64,000 nt of DNA from Herbidospora mongoliensis. Its GTDB lineage: Bacteria; Actinomycetota; Actinomycetes; Streptosporangiales; Streptosporangiaceae. This document shows positions 1 through 9,009 of this stretch, piece after piece (position 1 is the first letter of the stretch; each line of letters begins with the position of its first letter). The position numbers and the translations under genes were made by a program. The stretch covers positions 62,001 through 126,000 of the forward strand of contig NZ_BBXD01000025.1 of NCBI RefSeq assembly GCF_001570545.1, in the 5' to 3' direction. The notes beneath the pieces were generated by a model. It made no database searches and was not told the DNA's origin. It was given only the letters and a program-made list of their open reading frames with translations.

Positions 1-2623
1 CCGCGACCGTGGTGGCGATCTCGCCGAGGGGGTCGCCGAGCCGGAGGGTGACCACGCCGCCGTCGTCGCTGGCGGCCGTCACCGCGACCGTCGTCTCCTC
101 GCCGAAGTCGACGTCGCGGAACAGGATCCAGGCTCCCGGCCCGGCCGACCTGACGGCGTCGCCGGTCTCGCGGGTGGCCTCACAGAGGGTCATGCCGTCG
201 TAGTCGTCGCAGGTCACGGCGTCGAGCCGGGCGGGGTCGCGGGGCGGGACGGTCTCCCCCGGCAGGTCGAACCTGGTGCACAGCCTGATCGCGCCGCTGG
301 AGGACCCGACCTGGGCCTTGCAGGGGGCGGCCTCGACGACGAACCGGCTCCGCGTCACGTCCCAGAAGGCGAGGTCGTCGAGCGGCACGGTGACGCCCAC
401 TCTGCGGCTCTCACCGGGCGCGAGGCAGACCTTCACGAAACCCCGCAGCGAGCGCACGGGCTGCTTGACCCGTGAGCGGCACTGGTGGGTGTAGAACTGC
501 ACGACCTCGACGCCAGGACGGGCGCCGGTGTTGGTGACGGTGGCCTCCAGGCGCAGCGTCGTCCCGCCGGGTGCGGCCGTCAGGTCGCGGTAGCCGAACG
601 TGGTGTAGCTCAGGCCGTGGCCGAACGGGTAGAGGGGCCGGCCGCGGAAGTAGAGGTAGGTCGCGTCGGTGGCGATGATGTCGTAGTCGAGCAGGTCGGG
701 GAGTTCGCCCGCCGACCGGTACCACGTCTGGGTGAGCCGCCCGCCCGGGTCGGCGTCGCCGAAGAGCACGTCGGCGAGGGCGTGGCCGTACTCCTGGCCG
801 CCGTGCGACGACCACAGGATCGCGGGCACGTTCGCCTGGGCCCAGTTGAGCGCGAACGGGTAGCCGCTGGACACGACGAGGACGGTGTTCGGGTTGGCGG
901 CGTACACCGCCTTGAGCAGTTCCTCCTGCAGCGGCGGGAGTGCGAGGTCGGTGCGGTCCTCGGTCTCCCGGCCGTTGACCAGCGGATGGTCGCCTAAGAC
1001 CACGATCGCGACGTCGGCCTCGGCGGCCAGCCGGACGGCGGTGGCCTGACCGCTCTCGACGGTCTCCACGACGAGGACGGCCGCGTTCTCCGGGTCGTCG
1101 GCCAGGGTGAGGACCCCCCGGTCGATCCCGACGTATCGCCCGGTGGAGATGTGGCGCAGGACCATGCCCCGGAAACGGTCCTCCATCCGGAACGTCTGCC
1201 GGACCTCCCAGCCGCTCGGCCCCGGCTGGTCGTTGACGAGCACGCCGCCGCCGTCGACGCCGACGTGGCGGCCGTTGGCGACGCTGCGCAGCACGATCGC
1301 GCCGCCGCCCCAGTCGAACAGGTCGAACTCGGCCGACGGGCCGGTGACCAGCGGCCCGCCGGTGGTCTCGGCGCTCGCCGACACGTAGCCCTCGTCGGAG
1401 CGCAGCACGATCCGGTCGACGCCCTCGCAGAACAGCGTCTCGACGCGTCCGGCGAGGCCGGCGCGGGCGGTGACCTGGTAGGGCAGCGTGCCGCTGTACC
1501 AGTCTTCGAGCAGCACGTCGGCCAGCGGGCCGACGACCGCCACCTTCCTGGACGTCAGCGGCAGCAGCCCGTCGTTCTTGAGCAGCGTCATCGACTCGGT
1601 GGCGGCCTCCCTGGCCAGCGCCTGGTGCTCGGGCCGGTTGACCACCGCTTCGGTGATCTCCTGGTAGGGCTCCACCGGGTCGAACTCGCCCAGCCGGACG
1701 CGCAGCGACAGGGCGTGCCGAACTGCGGTCTCGATGTGGGACTCGTCGATCAGGCCGCGCTGCAGGGCCTTCACGATGTGGCCGAGGGTCGCCTCCGGGG
1801 AGGCGTCGTCCTGAGTGAAGCTGTCGAGACCCGCCTTCAGGGCGTGGGCGTACGCCGCGGGCGGGTCGTCGTAGTAGGCCTGGAGGCCGAACAGGTTCGC
1901 GGGGGCGTAGGCGTCGCTGACGACCAGCAGGTCGTCGCGGGCCCAGCCGCGCAGCACGTCGTTGATCAGCGGGGACAGATGGGCCGGGCGGCCGTTCACC
2001 AGGTTGTAGCTGGGCATCACGGCCACCGCCGCGCCCGCCTCGACGGGGGCGCGGAAGGCGCGGAGTTCGTATTCGTGCAGCACGCGGGGCGGCAGATTGC
2101 TGCTCGTCACGCAGCGGTCGGTCTCATTGTTGTAGGCCAGGAAGTGTTTCAGCGTCGGCGCCGTCTTCATGACCCGGCCGTCGCCTTTGAGGCCCGACGC
2201 GTAGGCCGTCCCGAAGACGCCGGTCAGCCACGCGTCCTCGCTGTAGCCCTCCTCGTTGCGGCCCCAGCGCGGGTCGCGTAACGGGTTCACGACCGGCGCC
2301 CAGACGTTGCGCCCGGCGCCCGCCCGGTCCTTGCGGTGGAAGGCGATCACCTCGTCGGCGGTGGCCGCGCCGACGCGGCGCACCAGCTCCGGGTTCCAGG
2401 TGCTGGCCAGGCCCACGGCCTGCGGGAACACGGTCGCCGGGCCCAGCCAGGCCAGGCCGTGCAGGGCCTCGGTGCCGGTGCGGAACGGTTCCAGGCCGAG
2501 CCGTTCGACAGGGGCCTGATATTGGTGCAGCAGGCCGATCTTCTCGTCGATGGTGAGCCGGGCCAGCAGGTCGGCGACGCGTTCGGCGACCGGGAGAGCG
2601 GGGTCGCGGAAGGGTTCGCTCAT
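1..2623 (-). CDS. GH3 beta-glucosidase, 3' end cut by window
   Basis: Glycoside hydrolase family 3 enzyme that probably removes terminal beta-linked glucose (or xylose) from oligosaccharides. About 874 residues are visible and the C-terminus lies beyond base 1. The start is ATG at 2623, giving MSEPFRDPALPVAERV. An N-terminal TIM barrel carries a KHF motif and the nucleophile motif VVSDAY with Asp237. The alpha/beta sandwich follows (ATVVLVV-like strands, then SSHGGQEYGHALADVLFGD). A fibronectin III-like segment has YPFGHGLSYT. There is also an insert around residues 440-500 and a further domain running off the edge. No signal peptide is visible, so it is probably cytoplasmic. Its upstream region carries several LacI-type palindromes, which suggests sugar-induced expression. 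Substrate within GH3 cannot be decided from sequence alone. Confidence 0.93.
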   Translation of the reverse strand, partial: MSEPFRDPALPVAERVADLLARLTIDEKIGLLHQYQAPVERLGLEPFRTGTEALHGLAWLGPATVFPQAVGLASTWNPELVRRVGAATADEVIAFHRKDRAGAGRNVWAPVVNPLRDPRWGRNEEGYSEDAWLTGVFGTAYASGLKGDGRVMKTAPTLKHFLAYNNETDRCVTSSNLPPRVLHEYELRAFRAPVEAGAAVAVMPSYNLVNGRPAHLSPLINDVLRGWARDDLLVVSDAYAPANLFGLQAYYDDPPAAYAHALKAGLDSFTQDDASPEATLGHIVKALQRGLIDESHIETAVRHALSLRVRLGEFDPVEPYQEITEAVVNRPEHQALAREAATESMTLLKNDGLLPLTSRKVAVVGPLADVLLEDWYSGTLPYQVTARAGLAGRVETLFCEGVDRIVLRSDEGYVSASAETTGGPLVTGPSAEFDLFDWGGGAIVLRSVANGRHVGVDGGGVLVNDQPGPSGWEVRQTFRMEDRFRGMVLRHISTGRYVGIDRGVLTLADDPENAAVLVVETVESGQATAVRLAAEADVAIVVLGDHPLVNGRETEDRTDLALPPLQEELLKAVYAANPNTVLVVSSGYPFALNWAQANVPAILWSSHGGQEYGHALADVLFGDADPGGRLTQTWYRSAGELPDLLDYDIIATDATYLYFRGRPLYPFGHGLSYTTFGYRDLTAAPGGTTLRLEATVTNTGARPGVEVVQFYTHQCRSRVKQPVRSLRGFVKVCLAPGESRRVGVTVPLDDLAFWDVTRSRFVVEAAPCKAQVGSSSGAIRLCTRFDLPGETVPPRDPARLDAVTCDDYDGMTLCEATRETGDAVRSAGPGAWILFRDVDFGEETTVAVTAASDDGGVVTLRLGDPLGEIATTVA

Positions 2624-2637
2624 GGGCACGTCCTCGG

Positions 2638-2716
2638 TCGAAGCGCTTCGAAATGGGAGCAGAGACGCGGAAAGAAGCGCTTGGAGGTCAGATGTCGAAG
2701 CGCTTCGAAAACGTTT
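2638..2716 (-). promoter_or_regulatory. Cluster of LacI-type operators upstream of GH3 gene
   Basis: Two identical 14-bp perfect palindromes TCGAAGCGCTTCGA lie at 2638-2651 and 2695-2708. A half-preserved copy, AAGCGCTT, lies at 2675-2682, and AAACGTTT lies at 2709-2716. All have the central CG typical of LacI-family operators. Centres are about 34, 23 and 11 bp apart. The cluster sits 15-93 bp upstream of the beta-glucosidase start. No LacI-family gene lies in this window, so the regulator must be elsewhere. Confidence 0.7.
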
Positions 2717-2779
2717 CGCCGACGTTACGCCGGACTTATCCGAAGAGTGCCGCTTAACCGGTTCGGGGTCAAGACCCAA

Positions 2780-5110
2780 TCACTCGGCCCGCAGCGTCTC
2801 CGCCAGGTGGAGCCGGGCGGCCCGGCGGGCGGGCAGCGCCGCCAGCACCATGACGACCACGAGGGCGACGGGCACGGCCAGGGCGAGCGTCTCCACGGGA
2901 GTCGGCGGGACGTACACGAGCGGGGTGCTCTCGGCCACCAGCCGCCACAGCGCGCGACCGGCCGCCACCCCGAGCGGCACGCCGAAGAGCAGGCCCGTCG
3001 CCGCCAGCGCGACGGCCTGGGTGCGGGGGATCCAGCGGACCTGCCGGGGGGTCATGCCCAGCGCGCGCAGCACGGCGACGTCGTGCCGCCGTCGCCGCAC
3101 CGTGGCGCTCACCGCGTTGGCGAGCGTCGCCAGGGCGAGCAGACCGAGGGATCCCGCCAGCACCAACGGCAGCACCCGCGCGTCGCGGATCCCCGCGACC
3201 TGCGGCGGCAGGAGCGCGGGTGTCACGCTCACCTCCGGGCCGATCGCCTGCCGGAGCCGCCGCAGCACCGTTCCCGGCTCGGCACCCGGCCGGAAGGCGA
3301 CCAGCCCGAGGATGATGTCGAACGTCCGGGCGAGCCGGTCGTAGCCGCCCGAGGTGACGATCGCGCCGTCGTCGTAGATGTTGGACACGCCGATCGGCAG
3401 CAGGCCGACGGCCGAGACCCGGAAGTCCCCGGCGCCGACCGGCCCGGTGAGCCTGACCCGGTCGCCCACGTCGGCGCGCAACTGATCGGCGGTGGTGACG
3501 GCCAGGAGCACCTCGTCGTCGGCCGCCGGCGCCGTCCCCCGCACGACCTCCGGCGGCACCCGGCCGCTCATCGGGGACATGCCGTAGGCGACGAAGACGG
3601 CTTCGTCGGCCGAGACGACCGTGGACCGGGCCTCCACGACACCCGCCACATCGGGGTCTTGGACGATCTTCGCGAGCACCCCCGCCTCACCGCGGTCACC
3701 GTTGTAACCGAGGAACGCCACGGCCTGGTGGGTCTGCCCGAAGCGGGACGGGTCACCGGCCGCGTCGGCCACCCCGGCCGAGAAGGTCAGCGCGGCGACC
3801 AGCCCGACGATCCCCGCCAGGGTCCCGGCGACCGTACGGCTCACGGCCTGGCGCAGGCCCGCGACCACCTGCACCGGGAGGTCCAGCCGGACGAGGGAGG
3901 AGGACATGGCCGACCCGGCCGGCCTGCGGGGCGTCCGTCTGGCCCAGGTGAGCACCGCCACCTCCACCGCGATCAGCACCGGGACCACGACGAGCGGGGG
4001 CGCCAGGATCAGCATGTCGAGGTGGAGGCCCGGGTCGGGTTCGTAGTTGGCGGCGGCGCCGACCGGCGTCCAGATCGAGGCCACCGCCGCCCCGCAGAAG
4101 CCGAGCGCGCTTCCGGCCAGACCGGCGGCGACCGGGCCCAGCGCGGCGGCCGCCGTCTCCTGCCACGGCGTCAGCCCACCCGCCCGCAACATCCTCAGGT
4201 CGGCCTGCGACGACTCGGCGGTGCGGGCGACGTACAGGCCGATCGTGACGGCGGCCACGGCCAGCGCGGCAAGGCCGAAGGCGAGCACGGTGAGCGCCTG
4301 GAAGGAGGTGAGCCGGTCGTAGTGGCGGAAGGTCACGCTCAGGTCGTCGACCTGGATGGGGATCCTGGTCAGCGCCTCCATCTGGGCGCGCAGCCTCGGC
4401 ACCCCGGCGGCACCGTCGGCGAGCCGGGCCAGCGCGACGGTGAAGCCCCGGCCCGAGGCGCCCATGAGGTTGTCGCGGTACTGCCGGAAGAGACCGGAGG
4501 AGGGCAGCACGACACCGGGGCCGTCGACGCCGTCGGAGAAGAACGGCGACCTGATGACGCCGACGATCGTCGCGGTGATCCGGGGTCCGTGACCGCCGCC
4601 GAGCCCGCCTCCGGCGTCGGCCAGCAGGTCGACCTCTTCGGGGGTGCTGAGCTTGATCGTCACGGTGTCGCCGACGGTCTTGCCGTAGAGCACGGTGTAA
4701 CGATGCTGGACCACGACCTCGTCGGCCCGCGCCGGATCGGGCAACCGGCCCGCCAGCAGCACCGGGCGCTCGATGTCCCGCCACAGCGCGGCGTCCGCCG
4801 GCGGCACGGAGAACCAGTTCAGCGGGACGTCGTCGACGTAGAGCCCGGCGACGGCCCAGGGGGCGACGGCTTCGACCCCGGGCAGGGCGCGCACCCGGTC
4901 CCAGTCCATGGCGGGATCGAGGTTGGAGATCATCGCGTGCGCGGGCAGGGTGGCCTCGCGCAGCCGGTCGCGGGCGCTCTCCCCGCGCCGCGCCCCCGCC
5001 AGCGCGGCCGACACCACGGCCACCCCGACGGCGACCAGAAGCACGAGTGCGCACAGTTCCCGCCGCCTGCGGCGGGCCTCGATGCCGAACCAGGCGGCCA
5101 GTATTCCCAC
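2780..5110 (-). CDS. FtsX-like ABC transporter permease
   Basis: Large integral membrane protein of 776 residues, GTG start at 5110. The layout is that of the MacB/FtsX superfamily: an N-terminal membrane helix (about residues 18-38), a large extracytoplasmic region, a group of three or four helices near residues 270-400, a second extracytoplasmic region, and a final helix group near residues 650-770 ending in ARRAARLHLAETLRAE. Such permeases act with an ABC ATPase in lipid, lipoprotein or peptide export, or as mechanical signal transmitters. No ATPase gene is adjacent here. The next gene upstream, 53 bp away, is an unrelated NTF2-like protein. The exact substrate is unknown. Confidence 0.85.
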   Translation of the reverse strand: MGILAAWFGIEARRRRRELCALVLLVAVGVAVVSAALAGARRGESARDRLREATLPAHAMISNLDPAMDWDRVRALPGVEAVAPWAVAGLYVDDVPLNWFSVPPADAALWRDIERPVLLAGRLPDPARADEVVVQHRYTVLYGKTVGDTVTIKLSTPEEVDLLADAGGGLGGGHGPRITATIVGVIRSPFFSDGVDGPGVVLPSSGLFRQYRDNLMGASGRGFTVALARLADGAAGVPRLRAQMEALTRIPIQVDDLSVTFRHYDRLTSFQALTVLAFGLAALAVAAVTIGLYVARTAESSQADLRMLRAGGLTPWQETAAAALGPVAAGLAGSALGFCGAAVASIWTPVGAAANYEPDPGLHLDMLILAPPLVVVPVLIAVEVAVLTWARRTPRRPAGSAMSSSLVRLDLPVQVVAGLRQAVSRTVAGTLAGIVGLVAALTFSAGVADAAGDPSRFGQTHQAVAFLGYNGDRGEAGVLAKIVQDPDVAGVVEARSTVVSADEAVFVAYGMSPMSGRVPPEVVRGTAPAADDEVLLAVTTADQLRADVGDRVRLTGPVGAGDFRVSAVGLLPIGVSNIYDDGAIVTSGGYDRLARTFDIILGLVAFRPGAEPGTVLRRLRQAIGPEVSVTPALLPPQVAGIRDARVLPLVLAGSLGLLALATLANAVSATVRRRRHDVAVLRALGMTPRQVRWIPRTQAVALAATGLLFGVPLGVAAGRALWRLVAESTPLVYVPPTPVETLALAVPVALVVVMVLAALPARRAARLHLAETLRAE

Positions 5111-5163
5111 AAAGCCGACTTTCCGCCGCCTGCGGCCTGGTGCAACAGGGTGCTGGCCCCCGG

Positions 5164-5613
5164 CTACAGACCGAGATCGGTCAGCCCGGGATGGTCGTCG
5201 GGGCGGCGGCCGAGCGGCCAGTGGTACTTACGCTCCGACTCCTCGATCGGGAGGTCGTTGATGGAGGCGTGCCGGTGCGCCATCAGCCCGTCGTCGTCGA
5301 ACTCCCACTGCTCGTTGCCGTAGGAGCGATACCACTGGCCGGAGTCGTCGTGGCATTCGTACGCGAACCGGACCGCGATGTGGTTCCCGGTGAACGCCCA
5401 CAATTCCTTGATGAGCCGGTATTCCAGCTCCCGGTGCCACTTGCGGGTCAGGAAGTCGACGATCTCGGCGCGGCCGGTGACGAACTCGGCCCGGTTGCGC
5501 CAGCGGCTGTCGAGGGAGTAGCCGCGCGACACCCTCTCGGGGTCGCGGCTGTTCCAGGCGTCCTCGGCCAGGCGGACCCGTTCGAGTGCGCTTTCCCTGG
5601 TGAACGATGTCAT
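5164..5613 (-). CDS. NTF2-like protein (DUF1348 type)
   Basis: Small soluble protein of about 149 residues from the ATG at 5613 ([13 protein letters not shown]). The frame is open 16 codons further upstream, but GGAGGGGG lies about 13 nt before this ATG. The pattern of helices followed by a curved sheet, with [20 protein letters not shown] and [20 protein letters not shown], resembles the DUF1348 branch of the SnoaL/NTF2 superfamily. The biochemical role of that family is poorly defined. It is divergent from the broken sigma-factor gene, with 67 bp between the two starts. Confidence 0.75.
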   Translation of the reverse strand: MTSFTRESALERVRLAEDAWNSRDPERVSRGYSLDSRWRNRAEFVTGRAEIVDFLTRKWHRELEYRLIKELWAFTGNHIAVRFAYECHDDSGQWYRSYGNEQWEFDDDGLMAHRHASINDLPIEESERKYHWPLGRRPDDHPGLTDLGL

Positions 5614-5680
5614 GAATCCGGTCGTACCCCCTCCAACCGATGTCTCCGCCCCGGCGTTCATAAGGGATGAGAGGAGAAAC

Positions 5681-7164
5681 GTGGATCGATATGAGGGTTT
5701 CCGGGAGTTCCTCCGCGCCAGGCAGCTGGCGTTGATGCGGACGTCCTATCTGTTGTGCGGGGACGCCCATCAGGCCGAGGACCTGTTCAGAACGTGCTGG
5801 TGCGGGTGGCCGGGAACTGGCGGAGGATCGCCGCGGCGGGCAACCCCGAGGCCTACGTGCGCCGGTCGCTGGTCAACGAGCACATCTCGTGGTGGCGGCG
5901 GCAGCGGCGGAACCTGACGGTCGCCGGCGCGGCGAGGCAGAGCCGCGATCCCGGCGACGAGAGCGTCAGCCGGATCGTGCTGTGGCAGGCGCTGTCCCGG
6001 CTGACACCCCGGCAGCGGGCCGTTCTGGTTTTGCGCTTCTACGAGGACCGCAGCGTCCACGAGACCGCCGGCCTGGCGCGGCGCAGAAGGGCGGTGGCCC
6101 TCTCGGCCTCCTCGGCCCTGGGCGTCACGGCCGTCCTGACGATCATCACCGCCGTGCTCGCCGGGGTGCTGCCGGGCGCGGGCGGGCAGGTCGCGACCTC
6201 CGCCGAGGCGGTGCTGCCCGCCTCGGGAGTGTCACCGGCGGCCTACGCCTCCTTCGACTGGTGCGGCGAGGGACCGAAGGAAGGGAAGATGCCCGACCTG
6301 TCCGGGCGCGACTGCCTCCAGTGGCGGGTGGTGACGCGTTCGGGCGACAGCTACAACATGCCCGAGGCGATGAGCGTCGTCCCCGGGGAGCACGAAGGCC
6401 CGTACATGCTCGTCGCCGCCCCGGTCGCGATCACCGCGGACGGACGGAAGATCGCCTACTACAGCGTGAAGGACGGCAGGTTCGCGGTCCGCGATCTGGA
6501 GTCCGGCCAGGTGCGGCTCGCGCCGCCGCTCTTCTCGACCGCCGACATCGTGAAGAACGGCGCGGAGATCACGTTGTCACCCGACGGACGTTTCCTCGCC
6601 GTCGGCGACGCGACGAACCCGGTCGATGCTCAGACCGACACCCTGGTCGACATCGAGACGGGCGAGACGACCGTCCTCCCGGCGGGCTGGCAGGTGCGGA
6701 GCATCGGCGCGGGCGGCGGCCCGCTCGTCGCGTACGGCCCCGACCGTCTCGGCCTGCTCACCGACGGGGAGATGCGGCCCTTCACCGACACGGCATGGCA
6801 CACCCCCGGCTGGCCGACCTCCGACGGGACGACCGTCGCCTATCTCACCCGCCCCGCGCGGGAGGAGGCCTCCCCCGGCGAGACCGAGATCGTCACCGTG
6901 GACGCCGGCACCAGCGAGACGCGGACCAGGACCCGGCTGCAGCGACCGCCCGGCGATTTCTTCCCGCTGCGCATGGGGCCCTGGCTCAACGCGACCGAGG
7001 TCACGGCGGTCGTCGCCACGCCGCGATCCCCCGGACCCGGGGACCAGAAGCCCTCCCGCCTCTGGCGGACCTACGCGATCGACGTCACCACGGGGACGAT
7101 CCGCACGCTGGACACCTACTCCTACCCGGGCTGGCTCGGCGACCTCGTCCTGCCGGGTTTCTAG
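5681..7164 (+). pseudogene. Broken ECF sigma factor fused to membrane propeller protein
   Basis: The reading begins at GTG 5681, after GAGGAG, with [19 protein letters not shown] and continues through the sigma region 2 signature [14 protein letters not shown]. It is then lost by an apparent one-base deletion near 5785-5786. The following frame resumes exactly where the family should continue (QNVLVRVAGNW) and runs on with LTPRQRAVLVLRFYEDRSVHETA. The region 4 helix-turn-helix that should follow is missing. The text jumps straight into ARRRRAVALSASSALGVT, a membrane segment normally found in the next gene, then a beta-propeller-like extracytoplasmic part. Two lesions, a frameshift and an internal deletion, argue for a decayed SigE-type ECF sigma gene joined to its partner gene. 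A sequencing error could explain only the first. Confidence 0.75.
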
Positions 7165-7610
7165 TTGTACGGGTTGTCGTAGAAGGCGGAATTGGTGTGG
7201 TAGGTGCTGTTCGGCGGGTTGAACTTCACGCCGTCGACGACGATCGCCACGTTGTTGATGGTCGCGCCCGCGGTCACCTCGCCGGACAGGAGGGTGGCCT
7301 GACCCGTGCACTGCGGGATCGTCACCGCCGTGCCACCGGCCGGAAGCGGACTCCGCCAGGCGCCGTTGACCGACGCGTAGAGCGTGGGGCGGCTGTAGCT
7401 GCCCTGCCAGCACACCGCGATCGAGTAGCGGTATTTGGTGTTCCCGTCGTCGAAGGCGATCGTGCCGTAGGCGCCGGAGAGCTTGATGCCCTGGCCGTAC
7501 ACGTCGATGTTCACCGGGAGGTCGGATCCGTAGGCGGCCTGGGCCGGCGCGACCGGTGTCACCAGAACAGCCAGCAGCGCGACGGCGAGAACCCGCGATA
7601 AACGACTCAT
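7161..7610 (-). CDS. Small secreted protein of unknown function
   Basis: Protein of 149 residues starting at ATG 7610. It has a clear Sec signal peptide: MSRLSR, then a hydrophobic core of about 13 residues, then a likely cleavage after AQA near residue 25. The mature part is rich in Tyr, Asn, Thr and Gly, with two cysteines (VCWQG and PQCTG) that could form a disulfide, and looks all-beta. No family is recognised. Its stop codon overlaps the convergent stop of the broken sigma/propeller gene within a shared CTAG. Confidence 0.7.
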   Translation of the reverse strand: MSRLSRVLAVALLAVLVTPVAPAQAAYGSDLPVNIDVYGQGIKLSGAYGTIAFDDGNTKYRYSIAVCWQGSYSRPTLYASVNGAWRSPLPAGGTAVTIPQCTGQATLLSGEVTAGATINNVAIVVDGVKFNPPNSTYHTNSAFYDNPYN

Positions 7611-7671
7611 GCCCTGAATATCAGCGCGAACGACCTCCGCGTCAACGGGAATCCGGGCCTTAAATTAAGTC

Positions 7672-8928
7672 CTAGGCAGGCGCGGGCAGCCGTCCGGAAT
7701 CGACGGAGTCGAGCACCCGGGCCGCCGCGCCGAGAGCCGCGGCGCCGTAGCCGAGGCCGGAGACCACGAGCCGGCAGCCGCCTCCCCCGGGCGCCAGGGT
7801 CCGGCTGAGCATCTCCTGTTCGGCCCGCGCCAGAATCCACGGCGCGAGCTTCACGTAGTAGCCGCCCAGCACCACGACCTCGGGATTGATCAGATTCGCG
7901 ACGATCCCGACGCCCTTGCCGAGGTTCTCCGCGAGGGTGTCGAGCAGCGCGAGCACGGTCGGGTCGCCGGCCTCGGCCCGCTGCACCACCTCGTCGATCT
8001 CGGGCTCCAGTTCCTCCGGGGACACCCCGCCGGGAACCGTGCGGGCAAGTATCGCGCCCAGTCCGGCCACCACCTCGAGGCAGCCCCGCCGCCCGCAGAG
8101 GCACGGAGGCCCGCCGGGCACGATCTCGATGTGCCCGATCTCGCCACTGAACCCGGCCCCACCGCGCCGCAGCCGCCCGTCGAGCACGATCCCGGCGCCG
8201 ACCCCGATCTCGCCGGTCAGATAGATCAGGTTCTGCACGCCGCGATGAGGCCCGAACCGCAACTCCGCCAGCGCGCCCAGATTGGCGTCGTTGTCGGCCA
8301 GCACCGGGAAGCCCGGATCGCGCAGCGCTTTGGCCAGGTCACCGGCCAGGTCGACGTCGCGCCACCCGAGGTTCGGGGCCACCCGCACCGAACCGTTCAG
8401 ATCGACGAGCCCCGGCACCGCGACGGTGAGGCCGAGCACCTGCCGGGCGTCTTTGGTCATCCGGTTCACCACGCGGCGGGCGACGCCGGCGATCCCGGCG
8501 ACCGCCTGGCCCGGCGAGGCCGAGCCGCCGGGGAAGGACCGCCGCCACGACAGCAACTCTTCGCCCTTGAGGTCGACCGCGACCGCCGTCAGATAGTCGA
8601 CGTTCACCTCGATGCCGACCGCCGCGTAGGGCGAGCCGTCGAGCACGAGCATGGTCGCCGGGCGGCCCACCCGGTTCTCGGTCAGCCCCGTCTCGCGCAG
8701 CAGCCGGCGGTCGATCAGGTCGGCGACCAGGCTCGACACCGTGGCCTTGTTGAGGCCGGTCGTGGCGGCGATGTCGGCGCGCGAGCAGGGGGCGTTCTCC
8801 CGCACGAACCGCAGCACGACGGCGAGGTTGGTGGCCCGCACATCGGTGAAGTCGGCCGGCTGTGGGCCGGAGGCGCTTCCCTGCGTGTTGGTGATCAATT
8901 GAGCCCCGTTCCGTGTCGGCCCCATCAT
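7672..8928 (-). CDS. ROK-family transcriptional repressor
   Basis: Regulator of 418 residues. An N-terminal winged helix-turn-helix (about residues 28-90; CSRADIAATTGLNKATVSS then RRLLRETG) precedes a ROK sugar-kinase-like domain. That domain shows LGLTVAVPGLVD, DNDANLGALAE, the glycine-rich GEIGVGAGIVLDG and the zinc-binding cysteine cluster CLCGRRGCLE. ROK repressors of the XylR/NagC/Mlc type bind sugars or sugar phosphates. The gene is divergent from a sugar ABC importer, with 81 bp between the starts, and that gap holds a XylR-like operator. It probably represses the importer and itself. The same operator pattern at 31.1 kb suggests it also controls the GH31 and GH42 genes. Confidence 0.92.
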   Translation of the reverse strand: MMGPTRNGAQLITNTQGSASGPQPADFTDVRATNLAVVLRFVRENAPCSRADIAATTGLNKATVSSLVADLIDRRLLRETGLTENRVGRPATMLVLDGSPYAAVGIEVNVDYLTAVAVDLKGEELLSWRRSFPGGSASPGQAVAGIAGVARRVVNRMTKDARQVLGLTVAVPGLVDLNGSVRVAPNLGWRDVDLAGDLAKALRDPGFPVLADNDANLGALAELRFGPHRGVQNLIYLTGEIGVGAGIVLDGRLRRGGAGFSGEIGHIEIVPGGPPCLCGRRGCLEVVAGLGAILARTVPGGVSPEELEPEIDEVVQRAEAGDPTVLALLDTLAENLGKGVGIVANLINPEVVVLGGYYVKLAPWILARAEQEMLSRTLAPGGGGCRLVVSGLGYGAAALGAAARVLDSVDSGRLPAPA

Positions 8929-8935
8929 CCCGCAC

Positions 8936-8983
8936 TTGTGGCGACTTGGGTTCTGGACTAGTTTGTTTGGTCGTTAGACTAAC
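8936..8983 (+). promoter_or_regulatory. Promoter with ROK/XylR-like operator
   Basis: A candidate -35 TTGTGG (8936-8941) and -10 TAGTTT (8959-8964) are 17 bp apart. Overlapping the -10 is TAGTTTG, 9 bases, TAGACTAA (8959-8982). This closely matches the TTAGTTTG-N9-CAAACTAA arrangement known for XylR-type ROK repressors. Inside it GTTAGACTAAC (8973-8983) is itself a perfect palindrome around a central A. Confidence 0.65.
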
Positions 8984-9009
8984 TAACTCTACCAGGAAGG
9001 GGGCGCTTC

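Noticed and set aside
2336-5323. 995-residue plus-strand frame
   Set aside because: It covers the opposite strand of the GH3 start region and the FtsX-like gene, has low-complexity Arg/Gly/His-rich text, no family features and no ribosome-binding site; it is a high-GC shadow.
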